Assembly (NCBI GenBank): GCA_035048485.1
Contig: CM068584.1
Coordinates: 59,149,739 to 59,213,738 of the forward strand
Length of the DNA: 64,000 nucleotides
Source of the DNA: Pteria penguin
Taxonomy: Eukaryota > Mollusca > Bivalvia > Pterioida > Pteriidae
Reading direction: 5' to 3'
The notes under the pieces are model-generated. The model made no database searches and was not told where the DNA came from. It was given only the letters and a program-made list of their open reading frames with translations. How positions within the stretch are numbered: the first letter of the stretch is position 1; the number at the start of each line of letters is the position of its first letter. The position numbers and the translations under genes were made by a program. Of the stretch, positions 31,179 to 41,790 are shown piece after piece.

Positions 31179-31292
31179 ATCATGATTCTCGTCGATGCGG
31201 AAATAACCTCTGCCCCGGACCTGCAGCGTCTGGTCGCAAAGGTACCGCCCGAAGAAGAACTTCGGTACACAAGTGAGTTGACGAAGTGCCAT
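31179..31292 (-). CDS. first coding exon of the minus-strand BEN-type gene
   Basis: Starts at ATG 31292 in a good Kozak context (ACCATGG) and runs 38 codons to a consensus donor GTGAGT at 31178, phase 0. The translation (MALRQLTCVPKFFFGRYLCD, then LQVRGRGYFRIDENHD) is compact and joins in phase to the exon at 29449. No earlier exon is needed. The gene would span about 6.6 kb to the AATAAA at 24592. I do not recognise the N-terminal sequence. Confidence 0.6.
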
Positions 31293-32359
31293 GGTAGAAA
31301 TCCAAAGTAGGAATGAAGAAACAACGATACTACATTTCTTATATTCGCGGATCTTCAAAGAAAAGAACCAATTATCATACTTAAATAATTAAGGCGGACA
31401 GATCTGAAAAACCGCTGGTTTTAATTGGGAAATTATAAACAATGGATTAATTAGCTAATTGACATTTATAAAGTAATGTTTACACAGACAGCGTTATGTG
31501 TGTATTTTACAATATTTGTCGGTTAAATTTAATTTGTAAAGTTTGATGCCGATCAGTGATAATTACGTAAGCCACACATCGCGGCAAACGCTTGATTATA
31601 AAATCTACATAGATCTGTGTCTAATTACACTCCTTTGAAGATTCGGTGCAACGGCGCAAGTAATGTAAAGTTTAAATTGTCATGGAAAGATATTAATAAC
31701 GCATGGCTGAAAACCTGGTAAAATTTATCGCATACCAACACTAAGACTTCCCTTAATGTACGTTTATAAAACTGAAAAGTCGACGGGAATTTAATTTTTA
31801 ATAAATGTATTATATGCAGTATGGCATTAAAAATTTGTTATAAAATATATCTTATGGGAAATTAAATATAGAATGTGAATTTAACGGCTGCGGTCATGTA
31901 CACATTAAGACGCTGACGCATCTGTACTTCAAACGCGCCGACCCGATACTCGGACCGGTGGATTAATCACCTGTACAGGTGAGTGGCGTGACTCGGTGGG
32001 GAGTGGGAGTGACGTCCCACTCAAATTGAGTGGAGCGTTAAGATCTCCCACTAGAGATCCACGTGGTCCGTGGGGGGTGGGAAATAGGGGATCCACGACG
32101 CTAGTACTGTACAGCCACAATAACATCTTGATGAGAATGGAATGACGTCAACCCCCCCCCCCCCCTCCCCAACTTCTTTCCATTCAGCGGAAACATTTTG
32201 TTTCACAACGCTGGAGCTATGTACTTCTTCCATGAGAAAATGATACAGTTCCTAGAAAAGCATGGCTCACACCAGTGGATTTTACATGACCTTAAAATTC
32301 TCCTTTTTTATTTCTGGATGTAAAGCACTAGGCTAAATATGTAAGTTAATTACATCCCC
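31293..32359. other. no gene seen; probable upstream region of the BEN-type gene
   Basis: Non-coding. A G/C-rich part at 31980-32110 has short GTGGGAGTGACGTCCCAC palindromes, and a C-tract lies at 32150-32165. Confidence 0.4.
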
Positions 32360-32445
32360 ACTGTGAAACATTATATAGATAGATAGATAAATTATTGTTT
32401 TACGTCGCACGGGAATATTCCACCCATATGGCGACGGTCACAAGT
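32360..32445 (-). other. 3' tail of the second LINE, similar to the SINE tails
   Basis: On the minus strand: CCGTCGCCATATGGGTGGAA, TATTCCCGTGCGACG, TAAAACAATAA, then TATC repeats. The SINE at 11378-11649 ends with CCGTCACCATATACGTGAAA, TATTCGTGGTGTGACG, TAAAACAAAAA, then CAAT repeats. Confidence 0.65.
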
Positions 32446-32587
32446 TAACACAAATCGAATCACACTAAAAAGAGCAATTAAAAATATCTACGAAAGACCA
32501 GCTCTCACTGTATATCGTATCTACACATAAATGACACTACTAAAATGTACATGTATACACAATTAAAATATGTTATATTACAATATA

Positions 32588-35500
32588 TTACATCTTACTA
32601 TATAAGTTAACTTCTTTTAAAAATCCCAGAACTTTCCAAATACTGACATTCTCATAGAAATCGCTCATACTTTTTACACTATAATAATCATTTCGAATGT
32701 GTGCAGTGTCTGCACATTCTAATAATATATGTTTAATACTTAATAAACATCCGCAAGGGACACACTCTGGAGGAGGCTCTTCCTTTAAAAGGTAAGAATG
32801 AGTTATCCAGGAGTGTCCTATGCGGAGTCTATAAGTAACAACTTCATCTCGACGATTACTATGACGACAATGTAGTTTATTTTTAAAAATTGGCTTGAAA
32901 TCATTCAGTTTATTGTTAACTTCATGATCCCAAGCTTCTTGTGTCAAATTCTCAATGTAATTTAAAATGGAAGATTACATACAGCGTCTTTTGCTACTTT
33001 ATCAGCTGTAACATTGCCAACCAAACCCATGTGTCCTGGAACCCAACAAAATGCAACCTCCAAATTATTTGTCAACAGAGAATCAACTTTCGTTAAAATC
33101 TTCAAAACAAATAGATTATTTGTATTGAAATATTGAATAGTCTGAAGACACGACAAAGAATCAGAATAAATGATATTTTTGGAATATTTATTTCTTTCAA
33201 TGTGAGAAAGGGCGTTAGCTTCAGCAGTAAATATACAGCTATTATTAGGTAAACGTACGGATAGAGAAACGTCGTTATCTGTTATTGCAGCAGCTGCCAC
33301 TCCATCTGTATAATCTGTATAATATGATTTATAATCGGAATACAAAGACGCAATTTCCGAAAACATTTGTTGATATTGGAGAGAATTGGTATCAAGTTTC
33401 TTATAATCTGATAATGTTAGTACGACTGTGGGTCTCTTCATCAACCATGGTGGTGAAGAAGGTATTTCGTATTTAGCTATATCAGATAGCGTGATGCCAG
33501 CCTCCTCGATAAGTGGTTTAACACGTAGTCCTATGGTTTTAATGTTATTTGGTTTATTATTATCTTGTATTTCATATTTCGGCTTAAAGACACAATTAAA
33601 CGCAGGATTTGATGGGTTTGCATACAATTTAATGATATATTGCAATGTTAATTTAACTCTTCTTTCCCTCAAAGATGGTTCATTTGCTTCCGAGTATAAA
33701 CTTTGTACAGGTGAGGTCCTGAAAGCACCAAGACTTAATCTTAAGCCCTGGTGATGTATGGTGTCCAGAAGCTGATAATAGGACTTTCTGGCCGAACCAT
33801 AAACAATACAACCATAGTCCAGCTTCGATCGGACTAGCGATCTATATAGCTGGAGCAAAGTTGTACTTTCAGCACCCCACTCTGTACTAGATAAAACTTT
33901 CAAAATATCTAAGGCTTTTAAACATTTGACTTTTAAATATTTAATATGCGGTAAAAAAGACAATCGTTTATCGAAGATGACACCAAGAAATTTCACTTCA
34001 TTTACTACATTTATCCTATTACCATCCATAAAAAGTTCAGGGCCATTATGTATTCGTCTATTTTGGCAAAAATGAACGCAAGAAGTTTTATTTTTCGAAA
34101 ATTTAAAGCCGTTTTGTATAGACCACTGAAATATATCATTAAGACAAAGCTGTAGTTTTCTCTCAATTAGATTCATATTTTTACCACGACAACATATCAT
34201 CAACATAAAGTGATCCATCTATATCATATTTTAAAACCTGTGCTAAGCTGTTTATTTTGATACTAAAAAGAGTAACCGACAATATACTTCCCTGAGGAAC
34301 TCCCATTTCTTGCGCAAAAGAATCAGAAACACGAGAGCCAAGTCGAACGTTAAAATGTCTATCTTTAATAAAATTTGAAATAAATATAGGCAAAGTGCCT
34401 CTTAAACCCATGTCATATAAATCCTTTAAAATACCATATTTCCAGGTAGTATCGTACGCTTTCTCCAAATCAAAAAATATAGAGACGACATGTTCCTTAT
34501 TGACAAAGCCATCACGTACATACTTTTCAAGGCGCACAAGATGATCCATGGTGCTCTTCTGTTTCCTGAAACCACACTGAATATCAGTGAAAAAATTGTT
34601 GTGTTCCAAAAACCAGACAAGGCGTTCATTGATCATTCTTTCTAAAGTTTTACAAACGCAGCTCGTTAATGATATTGGCCGATAATTAACAGGATCAGTA
34701 TGATCCTTTCCAGGTTTTGGGATGGGAATTATAATAGATTGTCTCCACGACTCTGGAAAATCACCATTCAACCAAAGGTCATTAAAATATGAAGTAAAAT
34801 ATTGATGAAAGATTCTAATGGAACATGTTTTAAAATTGGATAATGTACTTCATCAGAACCAGTAGCAGTATCATGTGATTTCTGCAGAGACATTTGTAAT
34901 TCTTCGATCGAGAACGGTTCATTATAATCTTCCTGGTTATTCGACAAAAATTTCAATTTAAATTTTTCAGATTTTTGTTTTAAACGACGAAATCGAGGAA
35001 GACAATTATCAGAGGAAGAGTTTTTTGAAAAAGTATTTCCCAAACAATTGGCAATATCTAGTTTGGATGTTAAAATATTAGAGTTATGGTGAAGATGTTT
35101 AACATTGTTTGAAGTACCTTTACCTTTTATTTTATTAATCATCTTCCACACTTTATTTGTAGGAGTATGAGTATTAACTTTGGAGACATACTTTCTCCAG
35201 GATAAACGTTTGCAGCTATTAATGGTGCGCCTGGCAACCGCTCTACGTTGGCGAACTTTATTTAAATTTGACGAAATAGGATGTCGTCTAAATTCTTTTT
35301 TTTTTTACCTTTTTGCGATCTTTGATGACATTTTTACAGTTATCATCAAACCATGGGTTGTATTTATGTTTTGAAAAAGCAGAGGTTTTAGGAATGTTCT
35401 ATTCACAAATCTGAACTTATCTATTTGTAAAGGTAAGAATAGGGTCGTTTTCATCTAAATAATTAATTTGATTCAGATTCGTGAGGCAATCGGATTGAAA

Positions 35501-36213
35501 TTGACACCAGTCAGCTTTATCAAGTTTCCATCGTGGAATACAATTATTATTAGACGATACATTACTATTTAATATAAGTGGAAAATGGTCACTTCCACAT
35601 AAATCGTCATGAACTGACCATAAGAAGTCAGTCAAAAGCGATGGATCAGTTAAAGTAAGATCTATTGAAGTAAAAGTACCATGCCCAGGATGTAAATAGG
35701 TACTTGACCCATCATTAAAGACACATATACTATGTTTTGATATGAAATCCTCGATTTTTTACCTTTGGTATCAACATTTTCACTACCCCACAATACATTA
35801 TGAGCATTAAAGTCACCTAATATAATATATGGCTTAGGTAACTGCTCAACAAGTTTATCCAATTCAATACAGTCTAAATTTGAACTAGGCGGAAGATATA
35901 GTGAACACAAAGTCATGGTTTTATGCAATGTTATACGCACAGCAACAGCTTGTAAAGCTGTATCTAATGTAATATTACTATGCAAAAAGGAACTTCGGAC
36001 AAAGATCGAAGAACCACCAGTAGCTCTTTCATTGGTGCAATAAAAATTATATTGAGAAAAATTCCTCAATTTAAAGGAATCTGTGTCTTTAAGATGGGTT
36101 TCTTGTAAACAAAAAACAGCTGGAGAAAAGTTTTGATCCAGAATATTTAACTCATTAAAATTTACCTTCAAACCTCTACAATTCCTTTGAATTATAGAAT
36201 CTGTACGGTTCAT
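32588..36213 (-). pseudogene. ORF2 of the second LINE: endonuclease, RT, RNase H
   Basis: Starts at ATG 36213, only 7 nt below the ORF1 stop. Endonuclease: QRNCRGLKVNFNE (catalytic Asn position), CLQETHL, ILGDFNAHNVLWG (about 35800) and, after a frameshift near 35760, CGSDHFPLI (about 35590). A linker with stops follows (35400-35151). RT: DEVHYPILKH, IPIPKPGKDH, YRPISLTS, GFRKQKSTMDHL, FFDLEKAYDTTW, GVPQGSILS and LYVDD (about 34200) in two frames, with a shift next to YVDD. The thumb and RNase H frame (34218-32962) has YTDYTDG, FTAEANAL, YSDSLS and WVPGHMGLVGN. The last frame (32947-32588) has CVPCGC and HILLECAD. Five or more breaks in an otherwise well-preserved sequence suggest recent inactivation. 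Confidence 0.85.
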
Positions 36214-36219
36214 GTCTGT

Positions 36220-37443
36220 TTAAGTCTCGCAAGAGAAGGCCTGCGACCCTTTTTTATCTGAAAGAGAAGTGGTATCTTCCATATCTACTTCCAGCACACA
36301 GAATTTGTTTGTGGTGATCACATCGGTATTGGGTGGTTTCTGAGAGACAGGTTTAGATGGCTTACGCACTGAAGTTTTCGTTGGTTTTTTCTTAGATGAC
36401 AATTTATTTGAAATTGTTTTATGTTGTGAACATGATGTTTGTGATGAAGATGTTGATCTTGGTGTTGATGACGTCGAGAATCCAGCTATTGAATTGAGAT
36501 CTGTGTTCAAACACGATATATCAGTTTGACACGCTATCGATGTTGTCTTCTTGGAGGAAACTGCAGAAGCATAGCTATTAACAGCAACTGCACGCACGTG
36601 AGTATTATTGTATATATTTCTAGCTTCTGAAAAAGAAATACCCTTCTCAACCTTGATTTTGATAATATCTGTTTCTTTCTGATAAAACGGACATTCTTTG
36701 GATGATGCACAATGTTGTCCTTTACAGTTTGAACATTTGATTTCTGCACAACAAGGTCCAGAAAACGCAAAATGATCTTCAAATTCATCAACACGAGTAT
36801 CAACATGTCCACAACGATCGCACGTTTTACGTCCTCTACAGTTGCGTTGACCGTGGCCAAATTTTTGACAGGTAAAACAGCTTAGAGGAGACGGATAATA
36901 TAAATCCACTTTGGCTTTAACGTAGCCTAGTTTGATAGTTGCTGGTACCGCCGGTGTACTAAACGTTAAAAGAAAAGTTCTTGTTTTTATCTCCTTTCCA
37001 TCTTTCTTTATAGTGAAACGTCTAACACCTATGACTTTCTGGCTTTTCAGCTCATTAAGGATAACATCGTCAGCCAAAAGAGCCAAATTTCTATCCCTGT
37101 CTCTCAGAATACCTTGGCAAGTATTGAGGTATTTATGTGGATGTACCTTCACTGGTATTTCACCGATATGGTCACATGTCATTAAATTAATACTTTGTTG
37201 CTTCTTAGCACATTCAACTAGAAGATTGCCATTCCGCTGTTTTGATATATTCTTAACTGTTCCAGCTATACCTTGAATGGTCTTATCTACTAGGAACGGG
37301 GAAGCTTTCGACAAAGCATTATCCTCTGATGATATAACTAAAAATCTGTCCCAATCGTCATCTACTGGCTGAGAAATCTCAGAACATTCAGCTAAACGTT
37401 TTCGTTTAGTTAGAGTTTGGTGGTTTGTGTTTGGAGTACCCAA
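36220..37443 (-). CDS. ORF1 (gag-like, zinc-knuckle) of the second LINE, intact
   Basis: A 407-residue nucleic-acid-binding protein that would package element RNA for target-primed reverse transcription. The start ATG is at 37443. The first third is hydrophilic. Residues 50-180 form a domain with KTIQGIAGTVKNI, VKVHPHKYLNTCQG and KSQKVIGVRRFTIKKDGK, like the RRM-type region of I/Jockey ORF1. Zinc knuckles follow: C189-x2-C192-x4-H197-x4-C202, then C208-x2-C211, then C237-x2-C240-x3-H244-x6-C251. The C-terminal 130 residues are rich in Ser, Thr and Lys. The whole frame is intact, unlike ORF2. It overlaps nothing, and ORF2 starts 7 nt later, which suggests termination-reinitiation coupling. Confidence 0.85.
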   Translation of the reverse strand: MGTPNTNHQTLTKRKRLAECSEISQPVDDDWDRFLVISSEDNALSKASPFLVDKTIQGIAGTVKNISKQRNGNLLVECAKKQQSINLMTCDHIGEIPVKVHPHKYLNTCQGILRDRDRNLALLADDVILNELKSQKVIGVRRFTIKKDGKEIKTRTFLLTFSTPAVPATIKLGYVKAKVDLYYPSPLSCFTCQKFGHGQRNCRGRKTCDRCGHVDTRVDEFEDHFAFSGPCCAEIKCSNCKGQHCASSKECPFYQKETDIIKIKVEKGISFSEARNIYNNTHVRAVAVNSYASAVSSKKTTSIACQTDISCLNTDLNSIAGFSTSSTPRSTSSSQTSCSQHKTISNKLSSKKKPTKTSVRKPSKPVSQKPPNTDVITTNKFCVLEVDMEDTTSLSDKKGSQAFSCET

Positions 37444-38113
37444 GAGAAGATATTATATTTCATTCTCACAACCACCCACCCTCCAGGGAGTGTCTACAAG
37501 GACCACGCAATACACTGTGGGTCTCCGACAGCAATGCACTGGAGTGGATGCAAGAATATACTCGACTATAAAGAAAAGAAATGCATTTAACTGCCATAAA
37601 AGCTCACTTGGAAACCAATCGAGGAAGCACTCTATAAACAGACAACGGCATGCAAATACCCCTCATTTACAATCGATTGGCCCATAAGCCACCGCCTTCT
37701 CAAATAATACATATCTTGTCGAGATATAATATATAATCGGATACGAAAGACAGAACTGGTATGTTTCCTTTTCTAAATGTCGAGACAAACGTTGTATGAG
37801 GGCTTGGCATGACAAAGCCGATTGATCAGGATCGGGCTCATCCGACCGCCCGTCTAACTGAAGTAAGGGCCAAAGTGGAGTGTTAGACACAAACAAACCC
37901 CAGTTTGTAAATGCCCTCAGCCACCAGGATCCCGTCCTCCAACGACACGGGTTGCATCCCACGGCAAACAGGATGCCTCATTTGGTCTGTAACCGAGACC
38001 AGCAAGAGGGTGCTTGGGAATCTTTAGTAAGAATTCCCCGGGTGCCTCATTTAGTCGCCTCATACGACACGCAAGAGGTACGGAGGTCCTATTCTTATCA
38101 CCCCGGGGACCCC

Positions 38114-39746
38114 ACGGGGGTTTTTTGTTAAATGTTATTTTATATTTCATTAGAAATTCCATTTTATTCCTAAATTTATGTTTTACGTAGATTTAGTACT
38201 CTACATCATAGCTTTAAATTCTGGTATTCAATTACGTTAATCTCTATTAACTTTTATCTTTGGCATTTCACACGTATCAATTTTACGGGAAATTAAGTTT
38301 ATTTGGTTACCCAAGCACTATTGTGCTTTCCCCCATAAAAATGCTAAAAGGTATCTTAGAGGGTAGTCGTTGTTTACTCAGGTGTCCCGTCTTAACTGTA
38401 TACAGGTCAAGTTAATCTGCCGCGGTCAATCTTAATTGATCTATTGTTCGGCGATTGACTCGGGACATTTTTATTGTTAATCGGGTATACTCGCTGTCCG
38501 GTGATATCACACCCAGCATGTGTCAATCACATACTTTTTACGTGATTTTTGACCAATTTGATTGGTCAATTCGAAATTTGGGGTTTTGCCCGAGAAGTGG
38601 GTCCATGTCTGTAGGTTCACTCGTCTTTGTGCCTTCAATAAATATACAGACTTTTTATTTGGACTCATCTTGATACTTTTCAGGTAAATATCTGTTACTT
38701 AAATTATACATTTCAATTTTATAGAATTCTGGTAAAACATTTATATCCAAATATGTTTATGTTCTCTGGATTATTTGCAGCTCTTAGTTTATATGTTATC
38801 ATATATATTTCATTAATTTTATATTCATGTGCAGAACTTATATAGAAAGTTTTATTCAAGTAGTAATCGTTGTTGTATATATGTGTCTCATGGAAAATAG
38901 TAGAGTTAGTATTGTTTTATCGGTTATATGTTTAATAACATTCTGCATCGGGTTCGATATTGATGAAATTATTACCACAAGGAGCTGTGAGATTGCGGCC
39001 AATATGATTTTACTTGGCAAGTCTTGCCCAATGTCAGGCCTTATCCTTTCCTTTATAAGTAAGTTCATTTGTGTTTTAATATTGGATATTTAGCCCTTTA
39101 TCTTTTAGATTATGCAGTGTTATTGTAATCGATATTTGTATAGTTTATTGTTATTTAGTTGTAGATTTTTCATTGTTGTTATTTTTGTCTGCTATTTATA
39201 GGAAAGCGCCTTAACAGTGAATATAACTTGGGATAAATACACTTTGGAACTAAATTAAATTACTATTCTAAATTAATATTATTGATCACACTTCATCATT
39301 TTTGGTTTGGCCCATCTTTAAATTAGTTCATGTAGAACTAAGTATTATTTAGAAATATTTCAGTCTTATTTCACCTTGTTTTACTTGACCTTGATTGGAA
39401 ATGACTTTGACCTTTTGTTGTAAAATTGTTTTAATGCGTTATTTCAGATATATTTTATTGTATGACATAATTGGATTGTTTTAAAATTCTTTCAATTATA
39501 TTTTATTGTAAAACATCCCATTATGTCATTTCACTCGTCTCTGTGCCTTCAATAAATATACAGACTTTTTATTTGGACTCATCTTGATACTTTTCAGTGC
39601 TCCTACAGCCAACACCATTGAGTTTTAAGCTGTTAGGAAGATACCTTTACGTCACACAATTCCCCAACTATACCGTGGGTCAAGAGTAGATTGGTGGAGA
39701 ATCGAAATCCCTGAAAATTCCTCTCACAAGAAGCCAAGCAAGGAAA
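38114..39746 (+). other. probable LTR and leader of the gypsy element
   Basis: Non-coding, AT-rich. It has CCAAT-type motifs in a small hairpin (GACCAATTTGATTGGTC at 38549-38565). A 59-bp block with CTTCAATAAATATACAG occurs twice (38625-38683 and 39539-39597); AATAAA is the expected LTR polyadenylation signal. A possible primer-binding site TGGTGGAGAATCG starts at 39692. I cannot define LTR borders. Confidence 0.4.
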
Positions 39747-40880
39747 ATGTTGCCAAATCAACCAGAGTTGGAAGCTGCCAACCAGATTCTAAAAAATCGG
39801 ATGGAAGAACTTAAAGACAAGGCCACTAAGGACGAGGAGGAGTTGGCAGCCATGAAGCGACTCATTGACCAGCTGCGAGAAGAGAACAAGGGCCTTGGCA
39901 TGGTTCAAAATCAAGAGACTGAGGAACCAGTGGCAGTGCCTATTGAAAGTGTGGTGGAAACTGCGTCACCAAACCCAGCCACCCAAGATGTTGGACACTC
40001 TTGCTCCAGTAATATGAGTAATGTGCGGGTTCCCATTCCACCCATGGAAAAATTTGATGGAAGGTCGGTGTCCGTGACCGAGTGGTGGCTGACTTTCACT
40101 ACATTCATTTCGCTCCATCAAATGAGCGAAATAACCGCAATAAGGACCCTTCCGTTCTACCTAACGGGAATCGCACACCAATGGTTCATACACCTAGGCA
40201 CAGAGTTTAAGGGTTCCCTTGCCAAGGTGGAGGAGGCCATTTACAAGCCGTTCAGGCCTAATGCACCTATCAACAAGGAGGTCCTAAAAGTGAAGCAGGT
40301 CCAGGGCGAGTCGGTAGAACACTATCTGTTCAGAGTCAGGCGACTGGCGGCAGATAGCAATATGGAGGAAAGCATGATTACATTCTTTGCCCAGGAGGGA
40401 CTATTGCAACAGCTAAGAACAATTGTCGTGCCGCAAAGACCTCAGTCACCGGAGGAGTTGAGGGAAAAAGAGTCCGTAGCAGAATCCGTCGTAGGCCCAA
40501 ATCACACCAGTACAGCCACCGCCAATGCAATGGACAAAGCTTGTGCAGTTCAGGAGGGCATTAAGACAGCCGTCGGGAGCCTTAACGATTCCGTAATCGC
40601 GGCCGTCGACCACAAATTTGCGAACATGAACTTTGCGAGTGGTAACCATGGTAACACTCGCCAGAACCAGAGGCCAGCAAAAGACCGGGCGCCAGCCACC
40701 TCTCAATCGTCCAACCACACAGTATGCTTTCGTTGCGGAGGTGAGGATTGTAAAATTATTAGTCAATGTTATGCTAGAAATATGATTTGTAATTATTGTA
40801 AACGCAAAGGTCACATTATAAAGGTTTGCCATAAAAAACTCATTCAAGATGCAAATGCAAAAGTAAATCAACCAGAGTGA
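39747..40880 (+). CDS. gag: Gag of a Ty3/gypsy retrotransposon
   Basis: A 377-residue structural polyprotein. Start ATG 39747, one clean frame. Residues 5-55 are a coiled coil (KNRMEELKDKATKDEEEL). About residues 95-230 form the capsid-like region: PPMEKFDG, VTEWWLTFTTFISLHQMSE, LPFYLTGIAHQWF and VKQVQGESVEHYLFRVRRLA. The nucleocapsid region at the C-terminus has an imperfect knuckle (CFRCGGEDCK) and a canonical CX2CX4HX4C knuckle (CNYCKRKGHIIKVC). A stop at 40878-40880 separates it from the protease frame at 40962, so Pol may depend on a frameshift or the copy is damaged. Confidence 0.85.
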   Translation: MLPNQPELEAANQILKNRMEELKDKATKDEEELAAMKRLIDQLREENKGLGMVQNQETEEPVAVPIESVVETASPNPATQDVGHSCSSNMSNVRVPIPPMEKFDGRSVSVTEWWLTFTTFISLHQMSEITAIRTLPFYLTGIAHQWFIHLGTEFKGSLAKVEEAIYKPFRPNAPINKEVLKVKQVQGESVEHYLFRVRRLAADSNMEESMITFFAQEGLLQQLRTIVVPQRPQSPEELREKESVAESVVGPNHTSTATANAMDKACAVQEGIKTAVGSLNDSVIAAVDHKFANMNFASGNHGNTRQNQRPAKDRAPATSQSSNHTVCFRCGGEDCKIISQCYARNMICNYCKRKGHIIKVCHKKLIQDANAKVNQPE

Positions 40881-40961
40881 CTCGCGCCTGTCCCTGGACA
40901 GCAGTCTCTGGATGGGCACAATGTTGATGATACATGTAGTAGTGCTGACAATTTAGTTTGC

Positions 40962-41790
40962 TTGGTAACTAGTCTTACCCAAACTAAAGTGCTAACTAGA
41001 GTAGGTGACCACAATGTGAAGGCATTACTTGACACCGGGGCAGGTATATCAGTGGCAAGTCATGATTTTTTATCCAAAACTTCAGTCTGTCTGGATAATA
41101 TTAAGACCCCTACTCACAGGAGAATTAAGGGTGTGTCAGGTCATATGCTTGAAGTGCTAGGAGTGTTAGATGTGCAATTAGAAATAGGTCAGGTCAAGTT
41201 TACACAACCTGTTCATGTTATTAAGGGCTTGCCATTCCCTTATCTTAGGTTTAGATTTCATTATGGAAAATAAGCTACTCATTAACTATGAAACTAACAC
41301 CTTGCATGCCAGTGCTAACACTAACCTTGACATCCCCCTAATTTGTCCCATTGAAATCAATGCTGGGTTAGCTAGGTCTGACAGACACTACACTATCCCT
41401 AAGAGAAGTGAAACCATCATAAAAGTAAATGTTTCTAGGTGTAAAGATGGTAAGACTGTGGTTTTGAACCCACTACCTTCATTGTCTCTTAGTCAACAAT
41501 TAGTAGCTGCTAAGTGCTTAGTTAAAGTTCAAAAAAGAAAAGCTGTCATTAAAGTGCTCAACCTCACCTATAGTGACCTTAACATCAAGGCGAAGCAAGT
41601 GCTAGCAACTATTGAGGAGGTTCAAACTGATAATGCTATTTCTCTCTCTGATAGGGCAGACATAAATAGTGTAGATGTAGATCTTAATATGACTGAATCT
41701 GTTTCGGATGCTAACCTCGAATTTGACCTTAGTGAGTCTGACTTAGACATTCATCAGAAAGAGAAACTTAAGCAATATCTATCAATATAG
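40962..41790 (+). pseudogene. protease region of gypsy Pol, frameshifted
   Basis: Retropepsin-type aspartic protease that would process Gag and Pol. The first frame (40962-41273) has VKALLDTGAGISVASHDFL, with the catalytic Asp in DTGA at about 41030. It shifts near 41240-41270 into the frame 41215-41790, which carries LILGLDFIMENKLLI (the flap-distal GLDF motif) and the linker to RT. A TAG at 41788-41790 stops it before the RT. Confidence 0.75.

Larger units (their letters stand above)
32360..38113 (-). mobile_element. second LINE family, nearly full length (I/Nimb-like)
   Basis: Read on the minus strand: a G/C-rich 5' start (CCCCCGTGGGGTCCCCGGGG at 38100-38113), a 5' UTR of about 670 bp, intact ORF1 (37443-36220), ORF2 (36213-32588) with endonuclease, RT, RNase H and a C-terminal Cys/His motif, a 3' UTR of about 140 bp, and a tail ending GACGTAAAACAATAATTTATC with TATC repeats. 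The 5' UTR has GTCGTATGAGGCGACTAAATG, a phrase I associate with Nimb-type elements. A second, truncated copy is at 54675-56335. Confidence 0.85.
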
